A stretch of 64,000 bases of DNA from Ornithinimicrobium laminariae. GTDB taxonomy: Bacteria; Actinomycetota; Actinomycetes; Actinomycetales; Dermatophilaceae. The stretch is taken from the NCBI RefSeq assembly GCF_019457945.1, contig NZ_JAHZSU010000002.1, forward strand, positions 744,001 to 808,000, read 5' to 3'. Within the stretch, counting starts at the first letter, position 1. Each line of letters starts with the position of its first letter. Below the pieces are notes generated by a model. That model saw only the letters and a list, made by a program, of their open reading frames with translations. It was not told the origin of the DNA and made no database searches. This document shows, in pieces, positions 44,496 to 51,912 of the stretch. A program made the position numbers and the translations under genes.

Positions 44496-44691
44496 GTTGT
44501 TCACCTCTTTCTCGGTACTTCGTATTGAGAAACGAATGTTGGTGGCCATCCACCCCAGCGTTGGCCGACTGCGGGCGAAACGACGAGTCTGCAGGTTGCA
44601 ATCGCCTAGCAGCGACGCCAAAGATGACACCCGCGGGACCGGATATTGCTAGTCCGACCACGCAGGCCGCAAGCAACCATGGCGAATTCAT
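44449..44691 (-). CDS. Small single-helix membrane protein
   Basis: An 80-residue protein with a strong ribosome binding site (AAGGAGG five bases before ATG 44691). One hydrophobic helix (PWLLAACVVGLAISGPAGVIFG) is followed by a polar, charged tail. I do not recognise it. It is the first gene of the leftward operon with 44223 and 43607. Confidence 0.58.
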   Translation of the reverse strand: MNSPWLLAACVVGLAISGPAGVIFGVAARRLQPADSSFRPQSANAGVDGHQHSFLNTKYRERGEQLDNKTEQVAGPRWTR

Positions 44692-44831
44692 CGCGGCCTC
44701 CTTACGGGAGCAACTTGCGAGGGCGGTGATGTTGATGTCACTCACATTACGAATTGAGCACCCGAGACGACAGGGCCAAAAGGTTTAACCATTTGTCTAG
44801 GTTTTGGGTCAGGATGAGCCCGAAAGATGGT

Positions 44832-46007
44832 CTAGGCAGGCAGGTGGGCTTCAACCACCCAGCGATCATTGACCGGACCCGCTGTTGCCGATCCACCCAA
44901 GGATGAGGCGCGCTCACCAATACCGATGATTCCCTGCCCCGAGGTGAGGGAGGGATGCAGGGACTCCCGTTTGCGAGCGAGCGTGATCTGGGACTCAACC
45001 AGGACCGTGATCTGTTCTTTGTCGAGCTTGACGGCAAAATCGCAGCGGCTGCCGGCCGGAGCGTGTTTGCTGACATTCGTGAGTGCTTCTTGAGCAATCC
45101 GGAAGGTGGCCTGCTTCGTTGATAGGCGCAGGCTCTCCCAGCCCGTGAGCGCGTAGTCGGCCTTGACGTCGAATCCGACAGCAGCGACTCGTGCGACCAG
45201 GGTCTCAAGGGCCCCGGGAAGTCCCAAGGTGGTGAACGTTGCGTCCAGACTGTGCCGTGTTCCGACGTCCCCTTCGGAGCGGAGCACGCCGAGCAGGGCG
45301 CGCAGCTCAGTGAGGGCGGAGCGCGAAGTCTCATTGACCTGGCGCAGGACCGCCTGTAGCTCTTGTGGGTCATCGCTTCGGCGACGGCTCACGCTTTGCA
45401 GGGAGATCAGAGTGAGTTCGTGGGCCACGATGTCGTGCAGGTCTCGTGCGATCGCTGTTCGTTCGTCACTGCGCGCTTGCTCAGCACGTTCCTCCTCGCG
45501 GTGCAGTCGGCGCTTGGTGAGAGCGAGCTCGAGGACCACGACACGGATGAAAGTTCCTATAGCAGCGCTGAGGAGGAACAGCAGCACCTGACCCCAAAAA
45601 ACTTGTGCTTCTTCACCGAAGTAGTTGGTCGCCCACCAGGTCCAGCCAACGAAGCCTGTCAGGGTGGCAATTGAAAAGGCCGGACGGCTCAGCGCGGTAC
45701 CCGCCGCCAGGATAATCATGGCGGACATGATGGCTGTGCCGACTCTGTCTATGTAAAGGACCGCGCCGAAACTTCCGGCCAATCCGATAAGCGCGCCCAA
45801 CGCCGGCAATCGCAGCACGACGGGCCAGGAGGCATGCAGCAAGAAGAATGCGAGCAAACCAGCGGCGCCACCTACGGCTGAGCCCCGGACGAACTCATCG
45901 ATCACGCTGACGATTGCGATTGCAGCAACGACGGCAACTAACCAGTTGGGGACCCGGTAGTTGGCGCGCAGAAAATCGATGCCCTGGGCTAGACGGGTAT
46001 TGCTCAT
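44832..46007 (-). CDS. DesK/NarX-like sensor histidine kinase
   Basis: A 391-residue kinase. Five or six membrane helices fill about 20-160 with almost no extracellular domain, as in kinases sensing membrane state or short peptides. HisKA_3 dimerisation follows with phospho-His191 in IARDLHDIVAHELTLISLQS. The HATPase contains EALTNVSKHAPAG and GIIGIGERASSLGG. The ATG has no ribosome binding site and overlaps the stop of a small upstream frame (ATGA, 46004-46007), so it is probably translated by coupling. The partner regulator is divergent at 46460, and a secreted peptide gene lies upstream on the same strand. Confidence 0.88.
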   Translation of the reverse strand: MSNTRLAQGIDFLRANYRVPNWLVAVVAAIAIVSVIDEFVRGSAVGGAAGLLAFFLLHASWPVVLRLPALGALIGLAGSFGAVLYIDRVGTAIMSAMIILAAGTALSRPAFSIATLTGFVGWTWWATNYFGEEAQVFWGQVLLFLLSAAIGTFIRVVVLELALTKRRLHREEERAEQARSDERTAIARDLHDIVAHELTLISLQSVSRRRSDDPQELQAVLRQVNETSRSALTELRALLGVLRSEGDVGTRHSLDATFTTLGLPGALETLVARVAAVGFDVKADYALTGWESLRLSTKQATFRIAQEALTNVSKHAPAGSRCDFAVKLDKEQITVLVESQITLARKRESLHPSLTSGQGIIGIGERASSLGGSATAGPVNDRWVVEAHLPA

Positions 46008-46159
46008 CTGGCGCAGAGAACGCTCGGTCGGCCAGCCATGCGTTCGAAGGTATCACCGCTCATGACGAACGCCCGGTTAGTCACAACACGTAGATCCCCG
46101 CGGCAGTTGGTAGCTTCCTTGACTCGCTGGGCGTGCGCTTCAGAGCTAGCAGTGCTCAC
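46004..46159 (-). CDS. Possible 51-codon ORF coupled to the kinase
   Basis: From GTG 46159 the frame reads MSTASSEAHAQRVKEATNC and ends LCAR, overlapping the kinase start as ATGA. The kinase lacks its own ribosome binding site, which favours translation of this frame. Its own binding site is weak and its start lies inside the last codons of the peptide gene at 46146. No family is recognised. Confidence 0.3.
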   Translation of the reverse strand: MSTASSEAHAQRVKEATNCRGDLRVVTNRAFVMSGDTFERMAGRPSVLCAR

Positions 46160-46313
46160 CCCAGAGGGGGCCGAGTAGCCAGCACGGGTCGATGTCATTG
46201 GCGCCCGCTTCAGATGCTGGGGCTTGCTCAACGGCGTGGCTCGGTGCCGCGGCGCTCGCGGCCAAAGCGATCGAAGCGATGAAGCCAACAGATATCCGGT
46301 GGGCAGTGTTCAT
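46146..46313 (-). CDS. Secreted 55-residue peptide with terminal Cys-x10-Cys
   Basis: A short gene with a good ribosome binding site (AGGGAG five bases before ATG 46313). The product has a classic signal peptide, MNTAHRISVGFIASIALAAS, with likely cleavage after PSHA. The mature part would be about 28 residues, acidic and ending in DPCWLLGPLWGEHC. The two cysteines bracket ten residues and the last is C-terminal, suggesting a disulfide ring. It lies directly upstream of a histidine kinase gene and back to back with the response regulator, the arrangement of a pheromone or bacteriocin-inducing peptide. Function is inferred from context. Confidence 0.65.
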   Translation of the reverse strand: MNTAHRISVGFIASIALAASAAAPSHAVEQAPASEAGANDIDPCWLLGPLWGEHC

Positions 46314-46459
46314 CGGTGCTCCCTCTTCGTATGCTGAGCGACGTTTCTGGATGGAATGCCAGGCTGGCAGGTTGGAGGCTCCGGTCCAATAGTCGTTCGT
46401 CTAGAGATTGTTAGCGACCTGGGTCCCCGTCGACCTCTAGGCGTCACTAGGCTGGGCCC

Positions 46460-47191
46460 ATGGTTGATTCATCAAGAGAGACGGTGCTTGAGCGCGTTCG
46501 CATCTTGATAGCAGAAGACCAGCCGCTGATGCGCCAAGCACTCGCCGATTTCTATGGGGAAGAGCCTGGGCATGAGGTGGTGGGTGTGGCCGCCGATGGG
46601 GTAGAGGCGGTCGAGTTAGCGAGTGAGCTGAAGCCCGACGTGATTCTGATGGACATCGACATGCCCAGACTGAACGGCATCGATGCGACGCGTGAGATCA
46701 GCCAGCACCAGAACCATCCACGAATTGTCATGCTCACCACGTTTTCGGTGATGGACAAAGTGAGTGCCGCACTACGGGCAGGCGCTTCGGGCTATCTCGT
46801 CAAAGATGCAGCGCCTGAAGAGCTGCTGCAGGCGATTGCCAGAGTGATGCAGGACGAGACCGTTTTGTCACCTGCGGTCACTCAACTCTTGGTGGATGAA
46901 GTGACCGCTGACACGGCGCAGGCCCGATCGAAATCGCCCGGAGATGACGGCACGCCACAACTGACGACCCGCGAGTTGGAGGTTCTAGAGCGACTGGCGG
47001 GGGGACTTAGCAACAAAGAAATCGCGCAGGATCTTTTCCTTTCAGAAGGCTCGGTGAAACTGCACCTCGGCAAGGCCTGCGACCGGTTGGGTGCCCGTGA
47101 CCGAGTCCAATTGCTGGTCAGAGCTGTCGAGCTGGGGATGGTGACCCCATCGCTGGCCCGCCCGGAGACAGTTTGGGACAGACTTTCTTAG
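46460..47191 (+). CDS. NarL/LuxR-type response regulator
   Basis: A 243-residue regulator. The receiver domain has acidic Glu19-Asp20, phospho-acceptor Asp65 in ILMDIDMPRLNG, and LVKDAAPEEL with the conserved Lys. A Ser/Asp linker joins it to a LuxR HTH (LTTRELEVLERLAGGLSNKE, SEGSVKLHLGKACDRLG). It is the cognate of the kinase encoded divergently, with the 55-residue peptide gene between them. Likely targets are the secreted-protein operons to the left. A hairpin follows the stop. Confidence 0.9.
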   Translation: MVDSSRETVLERVRILIAEDQPLMRQALADFYGEEPGHEVVGVAADGVEAVELASELKPDVILMDIDMPRLNGIDATREISQHQNHPRIVMLTTFSVMDKVSAALRAGASGYLVKDAAPEELLQAIARVMQDETVLSPAVTQLLVDEVTADTAQARSKSPGDDGTPQLTTRELEVLERLAGGLSNKEIAQDLFLSEGSVKLHLGKACDRLGARDRVQLLVRAVELGMVTPSLARPETVWDRLS

Positions 47192-47212
47192 CCTGGGTCG
47201 AAGACCCGAGAA

Positions 47213-47253
47213 CCCCCGACTGCCGGTGTGTAGGGGCAGTCGGGGTTTCTTGA
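47213..47253 (+). terminator. Terminator after the response regulator
   Basis: CCCCGACTGCC pairs with GGCAGTCGGGG (about 47214-47224 with 47235-47245), with a 10-base loop, followed by TTTCTTG. It stands between the rightward regulator and the leftward monooxygenase gene. Confidence 0.75.
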
Positions 47254-47269
47254 CGGTATGCGGTGGTGG

Positions 47270-48394
47270 CTAGACGCCGACTGGCACCTGCAAGAACTCA
47301 GGGCTGGGCTCGACGCCTTCCTTGATCTCCAACTCACGAATCAGCGGGATGACGTCGCGGCCGAAGCGCTCGACATCTTCCTTGACGTGCAGGAAGCACA
47401 GCAGCATCAGGTTGACACCAACCTTGCGGTATTCGATGATCCGCTCGGCGACTTGCTGCGGGGTGCCAATCAGGCCAGTGCGGAAACCGTCGTTGTATTG
47501 GACGAGGTCCTTAAACTCCGAGTCGGCCCACATGCCCTTCTTGTCTGCGGTTGCAGCGCCAGCCTGTTTCACCGCGGTGCCGAAGTTGTTGACCTTTTCG
47601 ACGTCAGCCTTGGCGATGATCTCCTCGACTACGGCAACGGCTTCTTCCTCGGTGTCGCGGACGACGGCGAAGCCGTTGAGGCCAAACTTAATGTCGCGCC
47701 CGTTGGTGGCTGCCTGGGCACCAACATCCTGGACCTGCTCAGCGGTCTTCTCGATGCTGCCGCCATTCATGAAGTACCAGTCAGAGACGCGGCCGGCCAT
47801 CGCGCGAGCCGACGTCGAGTTACCGCCCTGGAAGATTTCTGGTGCAAACTTCGGTGCTGGCCTGAACGTCACATCGCGCGTGCGATAGAAGTCCCCGCGA
47901 TAGGTGAAGTCGTCCTGCGCCCACAGGCCGCGCAGCACGTCGATGAACTCTTCGGCACGACGGTAGCGCTCTTCGTGGTCCAACCACGGCAAGCCAAGCT
48001 TGGTGTATTCGTCCTTGAACCAACCGGAGACCACGTTGAGGCAAAGTCGGTTGTCGTACAACTCCTGAGCCGTCGCGCCCAGCTTGGCCAGGATCGTCGG
48101 TGGCCACTGACCGGGGTGAACGGCGGCGATGACCTTCAACTTCTCGGTCTTGGAGAGCAAGCCCAAGGAGAAGGACACCGACTCGTGCTGGGCATCCGCG
48201 CCATACGAGGCGAGGTAACGGACTTGAGTCAAGGCATAGTCGAAGCCGACCTGCTCAGCGATTTGGGCCGTCTCGATGTTGTAGTCGGGGGTGTGGTTTG
48301 TCCGCTGTTCGATGGTCGAGACCACCAAACCACCTGAGACGTTGGGGACCCAGTAAGCAAACTTCAACGGGTCCGATGAGGGTGACAAAGTCAT
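47270..48394 (-). CDS. sfnG: FMNH2-dependent dimethylsulfone monooxygenase-like (SfnG)
   Basis: A 374-residue bacterial luciferase-family monooxygenase. The N-terminus KFAYWVPNVSGGLVVSTIEQRT is typical of SfnG, which splits dimethylsulfone to methanesulfinate using reduced FMN and oxygen. The flavin-site segments HPGQWPPTILAKLGAT and LNVVSGWFKDEYTKLG are present. Its start overlaps the flavin reductase stop (ATGA). A SAM-type riboswitch upstream fits a sulfur-scavenging role. A related alkanesulfonate monooxygenase is the main alternative. Confidence 0.83.
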   Translation of the reverse strand: MTLSPSSDPLKFAYWVPNVSGGLVVSTIEQRTNHTPDYNIETAQIAEQVGFDYALTQVRYLASYGADAQHESVSFSLGLLSKTEKLKVIAAVHPGQWPPTILAKLGATAQELYDNRLCLNVVSGWFKDEYTKLGLPWLDHEERYRRAEEFIDVLRGLWAQDDFTYRGDFYRTRDVTFRPAPKFAPEIFQGGNSTSARAMAGRVSDWYFMNGGSIEKTAEQVQDVGAQAATNGRDIKFGLNGFAVVRDTEEEAVAVVEEIIAKADVEKVNNFGTAVKQAGAATADKKGMWADSEFKDLVQYNDGFRTGLIGTPQQVAERIIEYRKVGVNLMLLCFLHVKEDVERFGRDVIPLIRELEIKEGVEPSPEFLQVPVGV

Positions 48395-48918
48395 TCGGAG
48401 GCTCCATTCGAGCGGTGAACTGGCACGAACTCACCAGCGTGGTGGACAAGCGGTCGGATATTTGGGTTGGTTGCCTGTGAGGTCACGCGGCCAATGACGA
48501 GCAGGCTGTCGCCGGCGTCGACGAGGTCATGGATGGTGACGACGAGACGGGATGCTGCGCCGTGGATCTCGGGCAGTCCTTCGTCGCCGAAACCCCAGAC
48601 GCCGTCGTGGACGAAGCGCCTGGAGCGGTCGCGGGCATACCGCGTGGCTATGTCGTTTTGACCCTCGCTCAGTAAGTGGAGAGCTGCTGACCCGCTGCGG
48701 GCAATAGTGGACAAACTCGACGAGGTGCGCGAGATGTTGAAGGAGACCAGCGCCGGCTCCATAGAGACCGAAACCACCGAAATTGCGGTGAAGCCAACGG
48801 GTCCGCGGCTGCCGGTGCCGGTGATGACCCAGGCACTCGAGGCGACGTTGCGGAAGCAGTGCTTGATGTCGACGTCAGCATCGGCTGCGGTTCGGGCGGG
48901 CAAAGTGGCGAGTGGCAT
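48391..48918 (-). CDS. Flavin reductase (FMN-binding split-barrel)
   Basis: A 175-residue flavin reductase of the HpaC/flavin_reduct family. VITGTGSRGPVGFTAISVVS and EPALVSFNISRTSSS are the flavin-contact blocks. It would supply reduced FMN to the SfnG-like enzyme, whose gene overlaps its end. GGAGGAA lies next to ATG 48918 and is partly covered by the closing helix of the upstream riboswitch. Confidence 0.87.
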   Translation of the reverse strand: MPLATLPARTAADADVDIKHCFRNVASSAWVITGTGSRGPVGFTAISVVSVSMEPALVSFNISRTSSSLSTIARSGSAALHLLSEGQNDIATRYARDRSRRFVHDGVWGFGDEGLPEIHGAASRLVVTIHDLVDAGDSLLVIGRVTSQATNPNIRPLVHHAGEFVPVHRSNGASE

Positions 48919-48925
48919 GATTCCT

Positions 48926-49013
48926 CCATCGATCCTGGCGTGAGCACCCTTTGACAAGCCGTCGTGGGTTGCTGCGGCGTCAAGGAGCCAGATCTCTCAG
49001 CCGCTCTGGATGG
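48926..49013 (-). promoter_or_regulatory. SAM-I clan riboswitch
   Basis: The leftward RNA reads CAGAGCGGCTGAGAGA..TGGC, then TTGACGCC..GCAGCAACC, then AGGGTGCT..GCCAG, the core pattern of the S-box/SAM-I-IV aptamer. P1 is CCATC (49013-49009) with GATGG (48930-48926). The 3' arm shares two bases with GGAGGAA of the flavin reductase, so SAM binding should block translation. There is no terminator stem, so control is likely translational. Confidence 0.75.
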
Positions 49014-49021
49014 TGACTTTA

Positions 49022-49049
49022 GATTTGCACCAGCCAGAGAGCCTGTCAA
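49022..49049 (-). promoter_or_regulatory. Promoter of the riboswitch-sfnG operon
   Basis: A consensus -35 TTGACA lies at 49049-49044 on the reverse strand. A weak -10 (AAATCT) follows at 17 bases spacing. Transcription from here would begin just before the aptamer. Confidence 0.45.
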
Positions 49050-49172
49050 CCAAGAAAATGAAGAATCTGCGATAGTAGTTTGTCAGATAGGCCAATAGGG
49101 CGCGGAATCCGCGTCGATAGCGGGAGACTTGGCTCGCGCTGAATGCTGACTTGCGCTATAGCCGAAGAAAAT

Positions 49173-50513
49173 TTATCGGGTGATGCCTGTCACGAGCCAG
49201 GCATCTCCCCGCGCTCTCCAGCTCAACCCGGCTGCCCGCATACCCATGAAGGCAGTGAAAGCGCACCACAGGATGATCAGACCTGTCGTCCCGGTGGCGC
49301 CCATGAGTGGGCCGATCGCCAACAGGGGCAGATAGGCAACCAGCATTACCGTTTGCGCGATAGAGAGCCATTTGGCGTCTCCGGCGCCGATCAGCACGCC
49401 ATCGAGCACAAAGGCGATGCCGGCGATTGGCTGACCTAGCCCGACGACGATGAGCGCGGCAGCAAGGGCCGCATGGACGGCGGGGTCGTTGGTGAAGCCG
49501 AGCGGGATCACTTGGTGGAAGGCAATCAGCAGCAGGCCGAGGATGACGCCAAACCAGATGCCCCAGCGCACCATTGTGGAAGTTGCTTCACGTGCGCCCT
49601 TCACATCGGAGGCGCCGAGATACTTGCCGGTGATCGCTTGGCCCGCGATGGCTAGAGCATCGAGCGCAAAGGCCAGGGCGCTCCAGACGGTGAGGGAGAC
49701 CTGGAATGCGGCCAGCTGAGCATCGCCCAAATCGGCAGCAACCCAAGTGGTGGCAACGAGCGCGGCGCGCAACGACAGCGTGCGAATAAGCAGGGGTATG
49801 CCGCCAAGGGCCGAGCGCAAAACGCCGGCTGGGTGGAAGGCCAGGGAAGCGGACTGCTTGCGCGCGCCACGTAAAACGACCCAGGTCAGAGCTAAGGCCA
49901 TACCGGTTTGAGCGGCCACCGTGCCCCACGCTGCACCACTGATACCAAAGCCAAATCCGTGCACGAAGAGCAGCGACAGGATGGCGTTGGCGGTGAAGCC
50001 AATAGTGGCCACGATGAGGGGAGTTCTGGTGTCCTGCAACCCGCGCAGCACACCCGTGGCTGCGAGCACGAGCAGCATTGACGGGATTCCCAGAGCGCTA
50101 ATGCGTAGGTAGATAGCGGCTTGATCGAGAGCGGCGGGGGACGCTGAGAACAGTTCAACCAAAGGGCGGGCGCCAAGAATCATCACGCCCATCGTGAGGA
50201 TTCCTAAACCTAGGGAAAGCCATATTCCGTCGATCCCGGCGCCCAGTGCTCCGGCCTTGTCTTGGGCTCCTAGTCGCCGGGCCACCACGGAGGTTGTGCC
50301 ATAGGCCAAGAACACGAACATGTTCACGGCGGTCAACAAGATTCCCGTTGCTACACCCAGTCCGGCCAGGGAAGTTGTTCCTAAATGGCCAATGATCGCG
50401 CTATCAGCCAGAAGGAAGAGTGGCTCGGCCACAAGGGTGAGAAAGGCTGGGATCGCCAAGGTGAGAATTTCTCTCCGTCGGCTTGAGGTGTCGCTACCCG
50501 CGGTTGAAGTCAC
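49173..50513 (-). CDS. MATE family efflux transporter (DinF type)
   Basis: A 446-residue transporter with twelve predicted helices in two MatE repeats. LALPAFLTLVAEPLFLLADS-type and DSAIIGHLGTTSLAGLGVA segments at the N-terminus are characteristic of the DinF-like branch. It would export organic cations or drugs by Na+ or H+ exchange. A DinF-like gene next to dnaB is common in actinobacteria, so the accessory island was probably inserted between rplI and this gene. Confidence 0.88.
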   Translation of the reverse strand: MTSTAGSDTSSRRREILTLAIPAFLTLVAEPLFLLADSAIIGHLGTTSLAGLGVATGILLTAVNMFVFLAYGTTSVVARRLGAQDKAGALGAGIDGIWLSLGLGILTMGVMILGARPLVELFSASPAALDQAAIYLRISALGIPSMLLVLAATGVLRGLQDTRTPLIVATIGFTANAILSLLFVHGFGFGISGAAWGTVAAQTGMALALTWVVLRGARKQSASLAFHPAGVLRSALGGIPLLIRTLSLRAALVATTWVAADLGDAQLAAFQVSLTVWSALAFALDALAIAGQAITGKYLGASDVKGAREATSTMVRWGIWFGVILGLLLIAFHQVIPLGFTNDPAVHAALAAALIVVGLGQPIAGIAFVLDGVLIGAGDAKWLSIAQTVMLVAYLPLLAIGPLMGATGTTGLIILWCAFTAFMGMRAAGLSWRARGDAWLVTGITR

Positions 50514-50653
50514 GGAATAATTCTATGGGTAGTTCGAGGTGTGGGTTTGGTAAAGGGATGGTAAATTATTTAAAGCGATCGATTCAGGCAAAGGCCTGGC
50601 GCCCGAGGGGGGCGGAGTTTGTCCCAAAGGTCGCATGAAGTGGAGTGAAGAGA

Positions 50654-51655
50654 ATGCCTCGCACGCTTTCAGAGGTCGCGATCTTTAGCTTGGATGTGCC
50701 CTCAATGGTGGGAACTTATAGCGCTGAGCTTCAGGAGTTGTACGGTCTGCCTGCCGAGGGCCCGGCCAATACCGACATTTTGTTGAAGCACGTGCGTCCC
50801 GACGACGCTGAGCGGCTGACCAATATGGTGATGGAGTGCGCGCAATACGGCGGCACCTACGCTTTGCCGCATCCCAAAATGTTGGACGACGGGACCGAGA
50901 TCTGGACTTGCACCCTGGTTCAAGGGGTTCAAGATGACAGTGGCAGTGTCAGCACCGTTTTTGGCTATGTCGTAGACCTAACTGATGACGCGCGCGACAA
51001 GGTCAAAAGCGAAGTGCGGGATGAGTTATCTAAGGCACTGGAGTCCCGGGCGATCATTGACCAGGCCAAAGGCATCGTTCGGGTTGTCTATGGGATGACC
51101 GAACAAGAGGCCTTTTCACTCCTACAGTGGGTCTCTCAGCGCTCGCAGGTGAAGTTGCGCATGTTGGCCGAGCACGTGGTTAATCGCGTGGCAACCCGAT
51201 TCGCAGGGGCCGATGAGTTGCGCGCTGATCTGGATGCTCTGTTGCACGAGGCAATGAAGGCGGTGACCACGCTTGGGCCAGTTAGTCCGGTCATCGCTGC
51301 TGAAGACGGCGAAGAAACTGAACCTGAAGGTGTCTCAATCGCGGTTCACCGATCCAAGCTCGGGGCAGTTGTGCGCGTTGGGGGAGTGTTGGACCTGGCA
51401 TCTGGCCCGTTGATCAACGAAGCGATGAAGCAGGCTGCGCAGATCGTTCGCAAAGCGCATCGGTCCTCGCGGGAGCCGCAGCGAGTTCTTTTAGATATTC
51501 ATCGTGGTCAACGCATAGGTCCCTCTGTGCTCGACATGGTGGCGGAGTGGGATGGCCGTTTGGCAAAGGACTCCACGTCTTTGGTTGTGTTCGACGGTGC
51601 ACATGAGACTTCTGCCAAAGAATTTTTGAATCCACAGCCTACTGGCGGCGTTTAA
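50654..51655 (+). CDS. PAS-ANTAR-STAS regulatory protein
   Basis: A 333-residue cytosolic regulator. Residues 10-115 form a PAS fold (DGTEIWTCTLVQGVQDDSG). About 125-185 is an ANTAR RNA-binding domain: RAIIDQAKGIVRVVYGMTEQEAFSLL is the classical core with AKG. The last 110 residues look STAS-like (GVSIAVHRSKLGAVVRVGGVLD). ANTAR proteins bind paired hexaloop hairpins and prevent termination. The STAS-like end could be regulated by a partner switch. GGAG precedes ATG 50654. Confidence 0.78.
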   Translation: MPRTLSEVAIFSLDVPSMVGTYSAELQELYGLPAEGPANTDILLKHVRPDDAERLTNMVMECAQYGGTYALPHPKMLDDGTEIWTCTLVQGVQDDSGSVSTVFGYVVDLTDDARDKVKSEVRDELSKALESRAIIDQAKGIVRVVYGMTEQEAFSLLQWVSQRSQVKLRMLAEHVVNRVATRFAGADELRADLDALLHEAMKAVTTLGPVSPVIAAEDGEETEPEGVSIAVHRSKLGAVVRVGGVLDLASGPLINEAMKQAAQIVRKAHRSSREPQRVLLDIHRGQRIGPSVLDMVAEWDGRLAKDSTSLVVFDGAHETSAKEFLNPQPTGGV

Positions 51656-51703
51656 GCACTTCAAAGCCCTGCTGTTGTCTAAGTGACGGGTGTGTCAACA
51701 CCT

Positions 51704-51767
51704 TTATCCACAGGCTGTGCACCATGTGTGGATATCGATGCACAGGATGTGCACAGGGCTATCCACA
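51704..51767. promoter_or_regulatory. Cluster of DnaA-box-like sites upstream of dnaB
   Basis: TTATCCACA (perfect consensus) lies at 51704-51712. TGTGGATAT at 51727-51735 and CTATCCACA at 51759-51767 each have one mismatch. Two GTGCAC/GTGCACAGG units lie between. The cluster is about 150 bases before the helicase gene, so DnaA could tune dnaB expression, or it may be part of a titration site. Confidence 0.6.
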
Positions 51768-51912
51768 AGTTCATTTTGGCTTCTGCCTGCCTCGCCGTAA
51801 CGTGACTCGATGCGTCTCATTCTGGGGGTATGTCACACCCCAATGATGGGATGCGTATGTCTCCAGCATCCCTGCGCGGAGACCGCCCGCGAGGCCTGGT
51901 GAGGAGTCTTGA

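Noticed and set aside
47258..48337. 359-codon rightward frame opposite sfnG
   Set aside because: Antisense shadow of a strongly biased gene; no motif.
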